From NCBI RefSeq assembly GCF_000296215.2, contig NZ_CP013949.1, positions 4,767,501 to 4,831,500 on the forward strand: a DNA stretch of 64,000 bases, written 5' to 3'. The notes beneath the pieces were generated by a model that saw nothing but the letters and a program-made list of their open reading frames with translations, was not told the origin of the DNA and did not search any database. The stretch's first letter is position 1. Each line of letters opens with the position of its first letter. The translations under genes and the position numbers were made by a program. Source of the DNA: Bradyrhizobium sp. CCGE-LA001 (GTDB lineage: Bacteria > Pseudomonadota > Alphaproteobacteria > Rhizobiales > Xanthobacteraceae). Below, piece by piece: positions 25,608 through 34,336 of the stretch.

Positions 25608-25705
25608 TTATTTCGCCGCAGGCCATGTGGCGGATTCCTGCAAGCAATCGTGAATTGGGGCGCCCGGCGGTTCACGTTAAGAAGAGCCCGGGGGCGCATC
25701 ACATC

Positions 25706-26884
25706 TTGCGTCAGAGCCTTGTCGTGTCCGTTGTCACCCCATCGTATCTCACAAGGCGAGCGCTCGCCCGGGCCGCGCTCGTTCCACTCGCCCTTGCCTG
25801 GCCCCGCCGCGCCTTGGCGGATTCCGACATGATCGCGCAGATGCGCGACATCGTCGCGAACCATCTGGCGCAGACGGTGACGTCGGACCATGCGGGCGGC
25901 CTTGCCGCCGCGCTCTATGCCGGCCGCCATGTCGAATTCTTCACCTATGGTTTTGCCGACGATGCGGCCAAACGGAAGGTGACGCCGGACACGCTGTTCA
26001 ATCTCGCCTCGTTGCGAAAGCCGTTCGAGGCCGCGCTCGTGGCGCTCGGCACGCTGCGTGGCGAGCTGCGGCTCGACGATCGCCTGCCGAAATACCTGCC
26101 CGAGTTGAACGGCGACTACATCCGCCAGGTGACCGTTGGCCAGTTGGCCACGCACACGTCGGGACTGCTACTGCCGACCGACCATCCGCCCTGGCCGGAC
26201 GAGCAGTTCACGCGCGACCAGTTCATCGCCATGCTGAACGCCTTCGCGCCCGCCCCCGGCGTTGCACCCGGCCGGCAGCGCATCTACACCCATGCCGGCT
26301 ACGTGCTGCTTCAGCTCGTGCTCGAGCGCCGCTACGGCATGCCGATCGCGCCGCTGTTCGAGCAGCGCATCCTCAAGCCGCTGGGCATGACCGCGACCTA
26401 CGTGCCCGCGCGCGGCGAAGACAATCGCGCCGTCATGGACGAGGCCTGGGTGCTGCGCGCGGCTCAGGGCTACTCGGATCAGGGCATGGCGATCGGCCCC
26501 ATCGGCAACCAGCAGAGCTATTTCGATTTTCCCGGCACCGGCCAGATGTTTTCGTCCGCGCGCGATCTTGCGACCTTCGTCGCCGCCTGCGTCGACGGCC
26601 GCGCGATCGATCCGCATCTGCGCGGGGCACTGCGGATGACGCAGCGCGAGGCCTTCCATGTCGACGAGAAATTCGGACAGGGCATGGCCTGGGAGAGCGT
26701 GCACCTTCCCGGCGTCACCATCGTCGACAAGCCCGGCGGCCTCAACAACGCTTCCGGTTATATCGGGCTCGTACCGGCGCGGCGGCTCGGCCTCGTCCTG
26801 CTCGCCAATCGCGGCGAATATCCGCACGAGATCGCGCGCTACAAGATCCTGCCGGAACTGGCCCGGCTCGTGTCATCGCATTGA
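25706..26884 (+). CDS. Beta-lactamase-fold serine hydrolase (class C/esterase type), exported
   Basis: The start is uncertain: TTG 25706 (GGGGG about 10 bases upstream), GTG 25724 or the longer frame from 25625; about 390 aa. The N-terminus has a twin-arginine-like export signal (TRRALARAALVPLALAWPRR, cleavage near ALADSD). The catalytic SxxK is present in NLASLRKPF, and HTSGL and DKPGGLNNAS (KTG-like region) follow. The second catalytic motif, usually YxN, reads YTHAG, so the Asn is replaced by His. This places it among esterase/peptidase-like relatives rather than true beta-lactamases. It is divergent from the ArsR operon. Confidence 0.82.
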   Translation: MRQSLVVSVVTPSYLTRRALARAALVPLALAWPRRALADSDMIAQMRDIVANHLAQTVTSDHAGGLAAALYAGRHVEFFTYGFADDAAKRKVTPDTLFNLASLRKPFEAALVALGTLRGELRLDDRLPKYLPELNGDYIRQVTVGQLATHTSGLLLPTDHPPWPDEQFTRDQFIAMLNAFAPAPGVAPGRQRIYTHAGYVLLQLVLERRYGMPIAPLFEQRILKPLGMTATYVPARGEDNRAVMDEAWVLRAAQGYSDQGMAIGPIGNQQSYFDFPGTGQMFSSARDLATFVAACVDGRAIDPHLRGALRMTQREAFHVDEKFGQGMAWESVHLPGVTIVDKPGGLNNASGYIGLVPARRLGLVLLANRGEYPHEIARYKILPELARLVSSH

Positions 26885-26895
26885 CGCGAACGTCT

Positions 26896-27597
26896 TTAGA
26901 TCGAGCGCGTCAGCCCGCCATCGACGCGGATGTTCTGGCCGGTGATGTAGGCCGCCCCCTCGGAAGCCAGGAACGAGACCGTCGCAGCGATCTCCTCGAC
27001 CTTGCCGTAGCGCTGCATCGGCACGCTGTCGCGGCGCACATCCGTCTGCGGCAGGCTGTCGATCCAGCCCGGCAGCACGTTGTTCATGCGGACGTTGTCG
27101 GCCGCATAGGTGTCGGTGAATATCTTCGTGAAGGCGGCAAGGCCGGCCCGGAACACTGCCGAGGTCGGAAACATCGAGCTCGGCTCGAATGCCCAGGCGG
27201 TCGAGATGTTGACGATGGCCCCGTTCTTCTGCGCCTGCATCACCGGCGTCACCAGCCGGGTCGGACGGATCACGTTGAGGAGATAAGTATCGAGGCCGGC
27301 ATGCCATTGCTCGTCGGTGATCTCGGTGATCGGCGCGCGCGGACCGTGGCCGGCGCTGTTGACGAGCACGTCGATGCGTCCCCATTTGGCCAGTGCGCCG
27401 TCGACGAGGCGCTTCAGATCGTCGTTGGACTTGTTCGAGCCGGTGACGCCGAAGCCGCCGAGCTCGGCCGCCAGCGCCTCGCCCTTGCCGGAGGACGACA
27501 GGATCGCCACGCGAAACCCGTCCGCTGCGAGCCGCCGCGCGGCCCCTGCCCCCATGCCGCTGCCGCCCGCGGTGACCAGTGCAACCTTCTCCGCCAT
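26896..27597 (-). CDS. SDR family oxidoreductase
   Basis: The 233-aa short-chain dehydrogenase has the cofactor motif TAGGSGMGAGAARRLAADGF and NSAGHGPRAP (NNAG position). The position of the usual YxxxK reads TSAVFRAGLAAFTK: the expected Tyr is replaced by Phe and the expected Lys by Gly or Leu, depending on alignment. The protein may therefore be catalytically altered or a non-classical member. The C-terminus ITGQNIRVDGGLTRSI is typical of SDRs. It is convergent with the serine hydrolase, 11 bases apart. Confidence 0.8.
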   Translation of the reverse strand: MAEKVALVTAGGSGMGAGAARRLAADGFRVAILSSSGKGEALAAELGGFGVTGSNKSNDDLKRLVDGALAKWGRIDVLVNSAGHGPRAPITEITDEQWHAGLDTYLLNVIRPTRLVTPVMQAQKNGAIVNISTAWAFEPSSMFPTSAVFRAGLAAFTKIFTDTYAADNVRMNNVLPGWIDSLPQTDVRRDSVPMQRYGKVEEIAATVSFLASEGAAYITGQNIRVDGGLTRSI

Positions 27598-27702
27598 GAC
27601 CTGTCGTCCTCTGATATCGTCGAGCCGAACCGCAGGCCCGACCCGTCATGAGGCCTTCTACCGCCGGACCTGCCGTCAGGTCCACTGCCGAGAGCATCCG
27701 TC

Positions 27703-28545
27703 ATGAGCGATATGCAGATCCGCAATTTCCGTCCCGAAGAGATCGCCCTCGCCATCGACTGGGCCGCGGCGGAGGGCTGGAATCCAGGCTTCGCCGATGC
27801 CGCCTGCTTCGCGATCCCCGATCCGCAAGGCTTCTTCGTCGGCGAGATCGACGGCGCACCGGTCGCGACAGTCTCCTGCGTCAATTATGACGACCGCTTC
27901 GCCTTCCTCGGCTTCTACATCGTACGCGAGAGTTTTCGCGGGAGCGGCCACGGCCTGCACATCTGGAACGCGGCGATCGCGCATGCGGGCGGTCGCGTGA
28001 TCGGGCTCGACGGCGTGGTCGCGCAGCAGGACAATTACAAAAAATCCGGCTTCCAGCTTGCCTACGCCAATATCCGCTATGGTGGCGTCGTGGCCGCGCC
28101 AGCGAAACCGCCGGCCGAAATCGTCGCCTTCGACGAGATTCCATTCGCGATCATTGAAGCCGATGACGCCACCGTATTCCCTGCCGCACGCAGCGCCTTC
28201 CTGCGCGCCTGGATCAACGCATCAGGACATATGGGCCGCGCGCTGCTGCGAGACGGCAGGCTCGCCGCTTGGGGCGTGATCCGGCCGTGCCGGACCGGCC
28301 ACAAGATCGGCCCTCTCGTCGCCGACGACCGCGCGGCGGCGGAGGCGGTCACGCAAGCTTTGCTGGGAAGCGCACAAGGTGGCGAGATCTTCCTCGATGT
28401 CCCCGCCGTCAATCGCGAGGCGATTGCGCTCGCAGAGTCACTCGGGCTCAAGCCGGTGTTCGAGACGGCGCGGATGTACACCGGCCCCATCCCGCCACTG
28501 CGCATCGATCGCGTCTTCGGCGTGACCAGCTTCGAGCTGGGCTAG
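27703..28545 (+). CDS. GNAT-family N-acetyltransferase
   Basis: The 280-aa protein has an N-terminal GNAT domain (MQIRNFRPEEIALAIDWAAA; FLGFYIVRESFRGSGHGLHIW containing the acetyl-CoA-binding RGSGHG loop). A second, degenerate acetyltransferase-like half (AAWGVIRPCRTGHKIGPLVA) is common in proteins annotated as DUF1248/GNAT fusions. The substrate is unknown. Its TAG stop is formed by the first bases of the interspersed repeat at 28542-28647. Confidence 0.85.
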   Translation: MSDMQIRNFRPEEIALAIDWAAAEGWNPGFADAACFAIPDPQGFFVGEIDGAPVATVSCVNYDDRFAFLGFYIVRESFRGSGHGLHIWNAAIAHAGGRVIGLDGVVAQQDNYKKSGFQLAYANIRYGGVVAAPAKPPAEIVAFDEIPFAIIEADDATVFPAARSAFLRAWINASGHMGRALLRDGRLAAWGVIRPCRTGHKIGPLVADDRAAAEAVTQALLGSAQGGEIFLDVPAVNREAIALAESLGLKPVFETARMYTGPIPPLRIDRVFGVTSFELG

Positions 28546-28647
28546 AGCGTTTTCGAGCGAAGTGGACACCGGTTCGCGTGAAGAAAACGCGTCAAAACAA
28601 GATCTAGAGCTTCGGTTCTGATTCAATCAGAACCGATAATGCTCTAG
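28542..28647 (+). repeat. Interspersed repeat type I, copy 1 (about 106 bp)
   Basis: The element begins CTAGAGCGTTTTCGAGCGAA and ends in GCTCTAG, with an internal hairpin GGTTCTGATTCAATCAGAACC. A second copy, inverted, is at 61647-61750 with roughly 90 percent identity by eye. Its left CTAG supplies the TAG stop of the GNAT gene, and its right CTAG supplies the TAG stop of the convergent secreted-protein gene. Similar elements are, to my memory, frequent in Bradyrhizobium genomes. Confidence 0.85.
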
Positions 28648-29090
28648 TAGCAGCGCGTGATGTTGACGGTGTGTTCAGTGCCGCCGCGGCCGGGCACCGT
28701 CACCTGCTCCGTCGGACAGCTCGGCACATAGGGCCGATCGGACGGCACGACGTTCGGCGGGAAGCGATGCGTCCAATCCCAGGGAATGTCGTACGTATAG
28801 GTGTAGCGCACGTCGCCCGAGAACGAATGAGTTGTATCGCCGTTAGGCTGGCCGTAGCTCGCACCGTCATTGAAGAACCCGCCGCCGCCGGGCCAATAGA
28901 CCCAGGGATTGTTGCGACGGTGAAACCGGGCACCCGGCCCGATCGGCGCGCGCGCCATCGCACCTCCAGGGCCCGCGGCTGCGCCATGCGGCGCGGCGCC
29001 GGCAGGCCTGGCAAAACTATCGGTGGGAATAAGGAGCAGCGCGGCGGCGCTGAGCGAGGCGAACAGCGCCCCATATGATCTGGACATCAT
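28644..29090 (-). CDS. Small secreted protein of unknown function
   Basis: Starting at 29090 (MMSRSYGALFASLSAAALLL; an ATG 12 bases upstream is possible), the protein has 148 aa with a Sec signal cleaved near SFARPAG. The mature part is Gly/Pro/aromatic-rich (NNPWVYWPGGGGFFNDG, YTYTYDIPWDWTHRFPPN) and has two Cys near the end (VPSCPTEQ and TRCY) that could form a disulfide. It is unrecognised, probably periplasmic or surface. Its stop lies in the interspersed repeat. Confidence 0.65.
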   Translation of the reverse strand: MMSRSYGALFASLSAAALLLIPTDSFARPAGAAPHGAAAGPGGAMARAPIGPGARFHRRNNPWVYWPGGGGFFNDGASYGQPNGDTTHSFSGDVRYTYTYDIPWDWTHRFPPNVVPSDRPYVPSCPTEQVTVPGRGGTEHTVNITRCY

Positions 29091-29317
29091 GATACGCACC
29101 AACTCGTTTGGCTTCGCGAATAGCGGCTCCCCACTGCACGCTAGGCCGGGCTGTCGCCCGCCCGCAAATGTATAATTAATTATTGGTTAAGGCTTGCGAT
29201 TAACGGGGAACCTGGTGCGGCAGAACGCCCGTTCACCTCTGCTTCAAACCCATTCGTTCCGGAGCCTGCGCTTCATAACCAGTTGAACGGAGTTGATCGC
29301 GCCTGCGGCATACGTCC

Positions 29318-29342
29318 GGAACGCTCCCGCAGCGCAACCGTT
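29318..29342 (+). promoter_or_regulatory. EcfG (general stress response) promoter, perfect consensus
   Basis: GGAAC at 29318-29322 is followed after exactly 16 bases by CGTT at 29339-29342, matching the alphaproteobacterial EcfG consensus GGAAC-N16/17-CGTT at all nine positions. Transcription would begin near 29349, leaving a leader of about 24 bases that contains the AAGGAG site of the gene at 29373. Confidence 0.65.
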
Positions 29343-29372
29343 GGCTCCCGACAGAAGCAAGGAGCATCTCCA

Positions 29373-29654
29373 ATGCAGAACAAGTCTAAACTCCTGTGCC
29401 TGATCACGGCATCACTCATCGCGGGCACGGCGGCCGCTTCGGCCCAGGGCTACGACTGGAACGGCCCGCGCGTGGGTTGGGACAGGACAGCGCCCGCCTA
29501 CGAACCGGTTCAACCGCGCGCGTACTATCCGGATGTCGCCGGTCCCTATGGCGCGTACAACGGCACCAACCATCCGACCCCGAGTTCGACACAGGGCGAT
29601 GTCGGCCCTGACGGCAACAACAACGGCACGCTGACCGGCCACTATCGCTGGTAA
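29373..29654 (+). CDS. Small secreted protein, probable general-stress protein
   Basis: The 93-aa protein starts at ATG 29373 with AAGGAG 8 bases upstream. The Sec signal KLLCLITASLIAGTAAASAQ precedes a mature part of about 68 residues rich in Gly, Pro, Tyr and Asn (YDWNGPRVGWD, DVAGPYGAYNGTNHPTP, GPDGNNNGTL). It has no Cys. I do not recognise a family. The perfect EcfG promoter before it suggests induction by osmotic, oxidative or starvation stress. Confidence 0.75.
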   Translation: MQNKSKLLCLITASLIAGTAAASAQGYDWNGPRVGWDRTAPAYEPVQPRAYYPDVAGPYGAYNGTNHPTPSSTQGDVGPDGNNNGTLTGHYRW

Positions 29655-29668
29655 AGCCGCGCAACGTT

Positions 29669-29698
29669 AGGCCCACCATCCGCACGGACGGTGGGCCT
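29669..29698 (+). terminator. Stem-loop terminator after the small secreted protein gene
   Basis: AGGCCCACC (29669-29677) pairs with GGTGGGCCT (29690-29698), 14 bases after the stop codon. No long T-run follows, so termination efficiency is uncertain. Confidence 0.55.
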
Positions 29699-29756
29699 TC
29701 GCGCGTCGGCGGCTCGCTCGCTTGCGCAGCCAACCGAGCATGTCACGGCGTCAAGC

Positions 29757-30290
29757 CACAAGCCCTTGCGTTCGGACGGGCGAAACACCCAAACCCGGGG
29801 TCAAGCGAGCGCCGGCGAAATATTTCTCTTTATTCGAATTCGGATTTTTGTTAGGCTTTGCACACTCCGGCCCACCGAAGAGGGGCGTATCGCGATCGTC
29901 ACGAACGCGGGCCGGGCGGCGGTGGACGTGGGTCCACACCGGCGCGAAAAGCTTCGCAGGGCGGGCAACCGTGAGCGAACGCGTCGCGTCAACGACGGGT
30001 GCGGTTCGCGTACGGTAAAATCGTGTCGTCCTGGCGCCCGGGGTCTGTGCGCCAAGTCTTGCGGTGATGTGGCGGCCCAACCGGGCGCGCGCATCAGCCA
30101 TCTGCAAGGCGACGGGGGCAATAGTGCATCGCTCCCCGGGGAGAACACGACATAAGCCGTAAAACCACTGCGCAGGGAAGGCCGGTTGCTTGGCTTCACC
30201 TGTATGCCGCTGTGCAATCTTGTAAAGCACACGCTTTCGCACAGTGGACCGTGGGTGCCCGGCCGGCACCCGGTCTTCCCTGCGCCCTTC
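29757..30290 (-). repeat. Large interspersed repeat type II, copy 1 (about 530 bp)
   Basis: This gene-free stretch is recognisably similar, in inverted orientation, to 54717-55182. Shared blocks include the palindromic GGGTGCC...GGCACCC region, CGCAGTGG...TTACGGCTTATGTCG, CTCCCCGGGGAG and the edge near CAAACCCGGG/GTGGGTGTTT. Open frames of up to 273 codons cross it on the minus strand, but they encode only the repeat (for example GFTAYVVFSPGSDALLPP) and are the well-known spurious proteins of such elements. The flanking DNA 30291-30662 contains no convincing gene. Confidence 0.75.
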
Positions 30291-30662
30291 TTCATTGGGT
30301 GTGAGGCATCGACGCAAAGCTCGGGCGAATGAGCCGCGAGGCTGAAAACGCGTGTCTGCATGAAGATGCGAACGTAGTATCTCCGCGGAGAATGCCGGGT
30401 TGCTTCCGCCTTCGCCAAGCCCCGGCGGACAAGTCGTTGCGCTCGCAAAGACGACGTTGAGACAGCTGTGCGCGAAAACTTCGCCCTCGTGCCCCGGACG
30501 CAGCGCAGCGCTATCTCGTGATGCGGAGCATCGTCCGATGCAGCTTCCTCCCCAGCCCATTGCAAATGTCACAGGCCTTGTAACGAAAGCGTCATGCGGC
30601 GAAACTAAACGAAGCTGGAAGCCGCGATCGCGGCGATTTGCCTCATGGCAGGGAGAGATTCG

Positions 30663-32516
30663 ATGCGCCGTTCACTGGTGTTGCTGTCCGCCGGACTGAC
30701 GGTCCTGTCCACCGGACTTGCCTCGGCGGAGAACAACACGCCCCGCAATTTGATCCTGTTCATTCCGGACGGTCTTCGCGCGCTGAAGGTCACGCCGGAG
30801 ACGGCGCCGGCGATGGCCGAAATCCGCGACAAGGGCGTCAACTTCAAGAACCCGCATTCGCTCTTCCCGACCTTCACCATGGCCAACGGCTCGGCGATGT
30901 CGACCGGCCATTATCTCGGCGACACCGGCGTGTTCTCAAACACGATCTGGACCAACTATACCTCGGCGCCCGCCGGGGACACCGTGGTCCCCTTCATCGA
31001 GAATGACGCCGTGCTCGGCGACATCGACGAGCATTTCAAGGGCAACTATCTCAACGAAGAGACCATCCTGAAGATGGCGCGCGACAAGGGGCTGAGCACC
31101 GCGGCGATCGGCAAGGTCGGCCCGACCTACCAGTTCGACCATACCGACAAGCCCGAAAAGCCCGGCCTGCACTCGGTCGTGTTCGACGATTCCACCGGCG
31201 GCAAGAACGGCGTCGCGCTGTCGGACGAGGTGAAGGACGCCCTGACCAAGGCCGGCCTGCCCCTCGCCACGCCGCCGCGCGGCGACAACTCCAAAGCGGG
31301 CGATGCCAAGACGCCCGGCACCACGTCTGCCAATGTCGCGCAGCAGGCCTATTTCGCCGACGTCGCCACCAAGGTGGTGCTGCCGATGTTCAAGGCCCGC
31401 AACAAGCCGTTCGTGCTGGTGTTCTGGTCGCGCGATCCCGACGGCAGCCAGCACAACACCGGCGACAGCCTCAACCAGATCATGCCGGGCATCAACGGCC
31501 CGACCTCGATGGCCGGCATCAAGAACGCCGATACCAACCTTGCCCAGCTCCGCAGGGCGCTGGACGAACTCGGGCTCGCCGCCTCGACTAACATCATCGT
31601 CTCCGCCGACCACGGCTTCTCGACCATCTCCAAGGAGAGCAAGACCAGCCCCTCGGCCAAGCTCAGCTATGACGACACGCCGAAAGACTTCCTGCCGATG
31701 GGATTTTTGGCGATCGACCTGGCGAAGGCGCTCGACTTGCCGCTGTTCGACCCCAACGACAAGAACGCGAAGGTCGAAGGCAACAAGCATCCGAGGTTCG
31801 GCAACGGCGTGCTCGGCAAGGATCCGGAGAAGCCCGACCTCGTCGTCGCCACCAATGGCGGCTCGGACCTGATCTATCTGCCGAAAAAGGACAAGAACCT
31901 GGCGGCGAAGACCATCAAGGCGCTGCTCGAGCAGGATTACGTGTCCGGCCTGTTCGTCGAGGATTCTCTCGGCCGCTTCCCCGGCACGCTGCCGCTGTCG
32001 AGCATCAATCTGCGCGGCAAGTCGGCGACGCCAACGCCCTCGATCGTCGTCAACTTCCGCTCCTATGCCAGCGATTGCGGCGAGGCACCGACCAACTGCT
32101 CAGTGCAGGTCGCCGACACCGTGCTGCGCCAGGGCCAGGGCATGCATGGCAGCTTCAGCCGCGGCGACACCATGAACTTCATGGCCGCGATCGGTCCTGA
32201 CTTCAAAGCCGGCTATGTCGACGAGCTGCCGGTCAGCAATGCCGACGTTGGCATGACGGCCGCCCAGCTGATGGGCCTGCGCGCTTCGCAGAAGGGCGAA
32301 TTGGTCGGCCGCGTGATGTCGGAGGCCATGCCGAACGGCACCGTGCCGAAGGCCCATGTCGGCACGCTCAAGTCCAAGCCCGCCGAAGGCGGCCTGATGA
32401 CCGTGCTGAACTTCCAGCGCGTCGGCAGCCAGCGCTATTTCGATGCCGCCGGATTTCCGGGCCGCACGCTCGGGCTCGAGCCTGATGCCGGCAAACAAAA
32501 AACGGCGGGGAAATGA
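30663..32516 (+). CDS. Alkaline phosphatase-superfamily phosphodiesterase/pyrophosphatase, exported
   Basis: ATG 30663 (GGGAGAG upstream) gives 617 aa with a Sec signal (VLLSAGLTVLSTGLASAE). AlkP-superfamily metal-site motifs are present in order: LILFIPDGLRA (first Asp), PTFTMANGSAMSTG (Thr nucleophile region), WSRDPDGSQHNTGD (Asp and His), and VSADHGFSTI (Asp-His). This resembles nucleotide pyrophosphatase/phosphodiesterases and phosphonoacetate hydrolase-like enzymes rather than classical PhoA. It probably releases phosphate from organic esters in the periplasm. No Pho box was recognised upstream. The stop codon sits in the loop of a terminator hairpin. Confidence 0.87.
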   Translation: MRRSLVLLSAGLTVLSTGLASAENNTPRNLILFIPDGLRALKVTPETAPAMAEIRDKGVNFKNPHSLFPTFTMANGSAMSTGHYLGDTGVFSNTIWTNYTSAPAGDTVVPFIENDAVLGDIDEHFKGNYLNEETILKMARDKGLSTAAIGKVGPTYQFDHTDKPEKPGLHSVVFDDSTGGKNGVALSDEVKDALTKAGLPLATPPRGDNSKAGDAKTPGTTSANVAQQAYFADVATKVVLPMFKARNKPFVLVFWSRDPDGSQHNTGDSLNQIMPGINGPTSMAGIKNADTNLAQLRRALDELGLAASTNIIVSADHGFSTISKESKTSPSAKLSYDDTPKDFLPMGFLAIDLAKALDLPLFDPNDKNAKVEGNKHPRFGNGVLGKDPEKPDLVVATNGGSDLIYLPKKDKNLAAKTIKALLEQDYVSGLFVEDSLGRFPGTLPLSSINLRGKSATPTPSIVVNFRSYASDCGEAPTNCSVQVADTVLRQGQGMHGSFSRGDTMNFMAAIGPDFKAGYVDELPVSNADVGMTAAQLMGLRASQKGELVGRVMSEAMPNGTVPKAHVGTLKSKPAEGGLMTVLNFQRVGSQRYFDAAGFPGRTLGLEPDAGKQKTAGK

Positions 32517-32526
32517 CCCCGCCGTT
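32501..32526. terminator. Terminator hairpin containing the stop codon of the phosphatase gene
   Basis: AACGGCGGGG (32501-32510) pairs perfectly with CCCCGCCGTT (32517-32526); the 6-base loop AAATGA includes the TGA stop. A-run and T-flank allow it to serve both this gene and the convergent gene at 32573-33145. Confidence 0.75.
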
Positions 32527-32572
32527 CCCTCGCGTCCTCGATTGAGGCGCGCAAATTCACATGGCCGGACTA

Positions 32573-33145
32573 TTACATCCCGATGTCGAACACGTTCGGC
32601 AATTGGCCCGCCAGAGGCAGCGCAGTGGCGCCGAGGAAGGTTGCCACCATCGCCATTAGGCGACGGTTGTTCTGGCGCTTGCCGCGCATCTGGCCGGCGA
32701 TCCACTCCAGCATCTCGCTGTTGACCTTGGAGGCATAGGACGGCGCCCAGCTCTCGATTTCGGTGTCGGCCGACAGCGCGACGCTCCGCGGCGGCACCTT
32801 CAGACCCGAGGCGCTCGCGGCATAATGGGCGACCGCCTTGGCCAGCAGGTCGTCGAACCGGCCATCGTCGGTGCGCTCGGTCGCGGCCTCGTTGATCTCG
32901 AACAGCACTTCGGCCTCGGCGCGGCTGACCGGCTGGTCGTTGACGGCCGTGGCGGTGAGGATGCGCGAGCACCAGGCGGTGTCATCGGCATCCAGCGAAC
33001 GGGAGAAATGCACCCTTCCCTTGGTGGTCGGGCCTTCGCCCGTGATCACGCCGTCGCGCACGATGCCCAGGGCATGAGCCGCGGTATCGCGGCAGGACGG
33101 TTCGAGGGACGGCGACTCGGTAGGCTTAGGCGCAGCGGCAGACAT
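32573..33145 (-). CDS. Hypothetical protein with C-terminal membrane segment
   Basis: The 190-aa protein is not recognised. Residues 1-150 are soluble and mixed helical (SLDADDTAWCSRILTATAVND; EAATERTDDGRFDDLLAKAVAHY). The end (RRLMAMVATFLGATALPLAGQLPNVF) forms one probable transmembrane helix, giving a tail-anchored topology. It is convergent with the phosphatase gene. The 392 bases upstream (33146-33537) hold no gene apart from the promoter region of the peroxiredoxin. Confidence 0.65.
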   Translation of the reverse strand: MSAAAPKPTESPSLEPSCRDTAAHALGIVRDGVITGEGPTTKGRVHFSRSLDADDTAWCSRILTATAVNDQPVSRAEAEVLFEINEAATERTDDGRFDDLLAKAVAHYAASASGLKVPPRSVALSADTEIESWAPSYASKVNSEMLEWIAGQMRGKRQNNRRLMAMVATFLGATALPLAGQLPNVFDIGM

Positions 33146-33452
33146 AGTTCACTTCCAGATTTCTTCTGATCGGCCAGCATTTCCATGCCGGCGTAAAGGG
33201 GTGGTTAATGATTCGGTACGGCGATCGCGACTTTTCGAGATGGTTGCCAATTGGTCGCTCTCAGAACCAGTTTGGTTCTGGACGCGCCGGGCGAGCGTGA
33301 TGGAAGTCATAAAAGGCATTATCGGGGCGAGCGAGACCGTGTGACCCCGGGTGGAGATGTTTCGCCGCAGGTGCCGCTGTAACAAAAAGTTGCTAGGAAA
33401 TGGGCCCTTCAAGGAAGGAATTCACATTTTACTTCAGCCGGTTCAGTTGCCG

Positions 33453-33481
33453 TTCACTTGGCGTCACCAAGTGCCTATACT
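33453..33481 (+). promoter_or_regulatory. Peroxiredoxin promoter overlapped by an inverted-repeat operator
   Basis: A housekeeping-type promoter reads TTCACT (33453-33458), 17 bases, TATACT (33476-33481). Its spacer contains a perfect inverted repeat CACTTGG-N5-CCAAGTG (33455-33473). A regulator bound there would compete with RNA polymerase. No regulator gene is adjacent, so its identity is unknown. The peroxiredoxin ATG is 57 bases further on. Confidence 0.5.
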
Positions 33482-33537
33482 GAGGCCGACGGCCAGAGAT
33501 TAATTCCCCAGTAAATTCAATGCGATGAGGTAGAACC

Positions 33538-34196
<659 letters not shown>

Positions 34197-34197
<1 letters not shown>

Positions 34198-34231
34198 CTT
34201 TTGGCGGCCGCCCCTAGCGGCCGCAAAAAGT
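34197..34231. terminator. Strong stem-loop after the peroxiredoxin gene
   Basis: ACTTTTGGCGGCCGC pairs with GCGGCCGCAAAAAGT around a CCCTA loop (one mismatch). The hairpin starts at the last base of the peroxiredoxin stop codon, between it and the convergent chemoreceptor gene. Confidence 0.7.
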
Positions 34232-34328
34232 CATCCCAAGGCGCGCAAAGCGCGAACCCGGGATCTCGAGATTCTCCGGTGCGCGATTGCGCACCGGAGT
34301 TCGGTCCTTCGGACCGCACCGGAATGAC
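34230..34328. repeat. Palindromic repeat type III (GTCATYCC...GGAATGAC), copy 1
   Basis: The segment is bounded by GTCATCCC and GGAATGAC and contains GAACCCGGGATCTCGAGATT plus nested hairpins CGGTGCGC/GCGCACCG and TTCGGTCC/GGACCGCA. A related element is at 50686-50761. It lies between the convergent peroxiredoxin and chemoreceptor genes and codes for nothing. Confidence 0.65.
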
Positions 34329-34336
34329 CCCAGCGA

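Noticed and set aside
29207..29233. Another GGAAC...CGTT pair upstream of the small secreted protein
   Set aside because: Spacing of 18 bases to CGTT is outside the accepted 16-17 range, and a perfect promoter lies nearer the gene at 29318.
29751..30572. 273-codon minus-strand ORF and overlapping ORFs as real proteins
   Set aside because: They lie in a large interspersed repeat whose second copy (54717-55182) encodes the same GFTAYV..SPGSDALLPP phrase in interrupted frames; these are spurious proteins.
33149..33412. 87-codon minus-strand ORF in the gap before the peroxiredoxin
   Set aside because: No ribosome site, no recognisable domain, atypical composition; the gap is better explained as promoter DNA.
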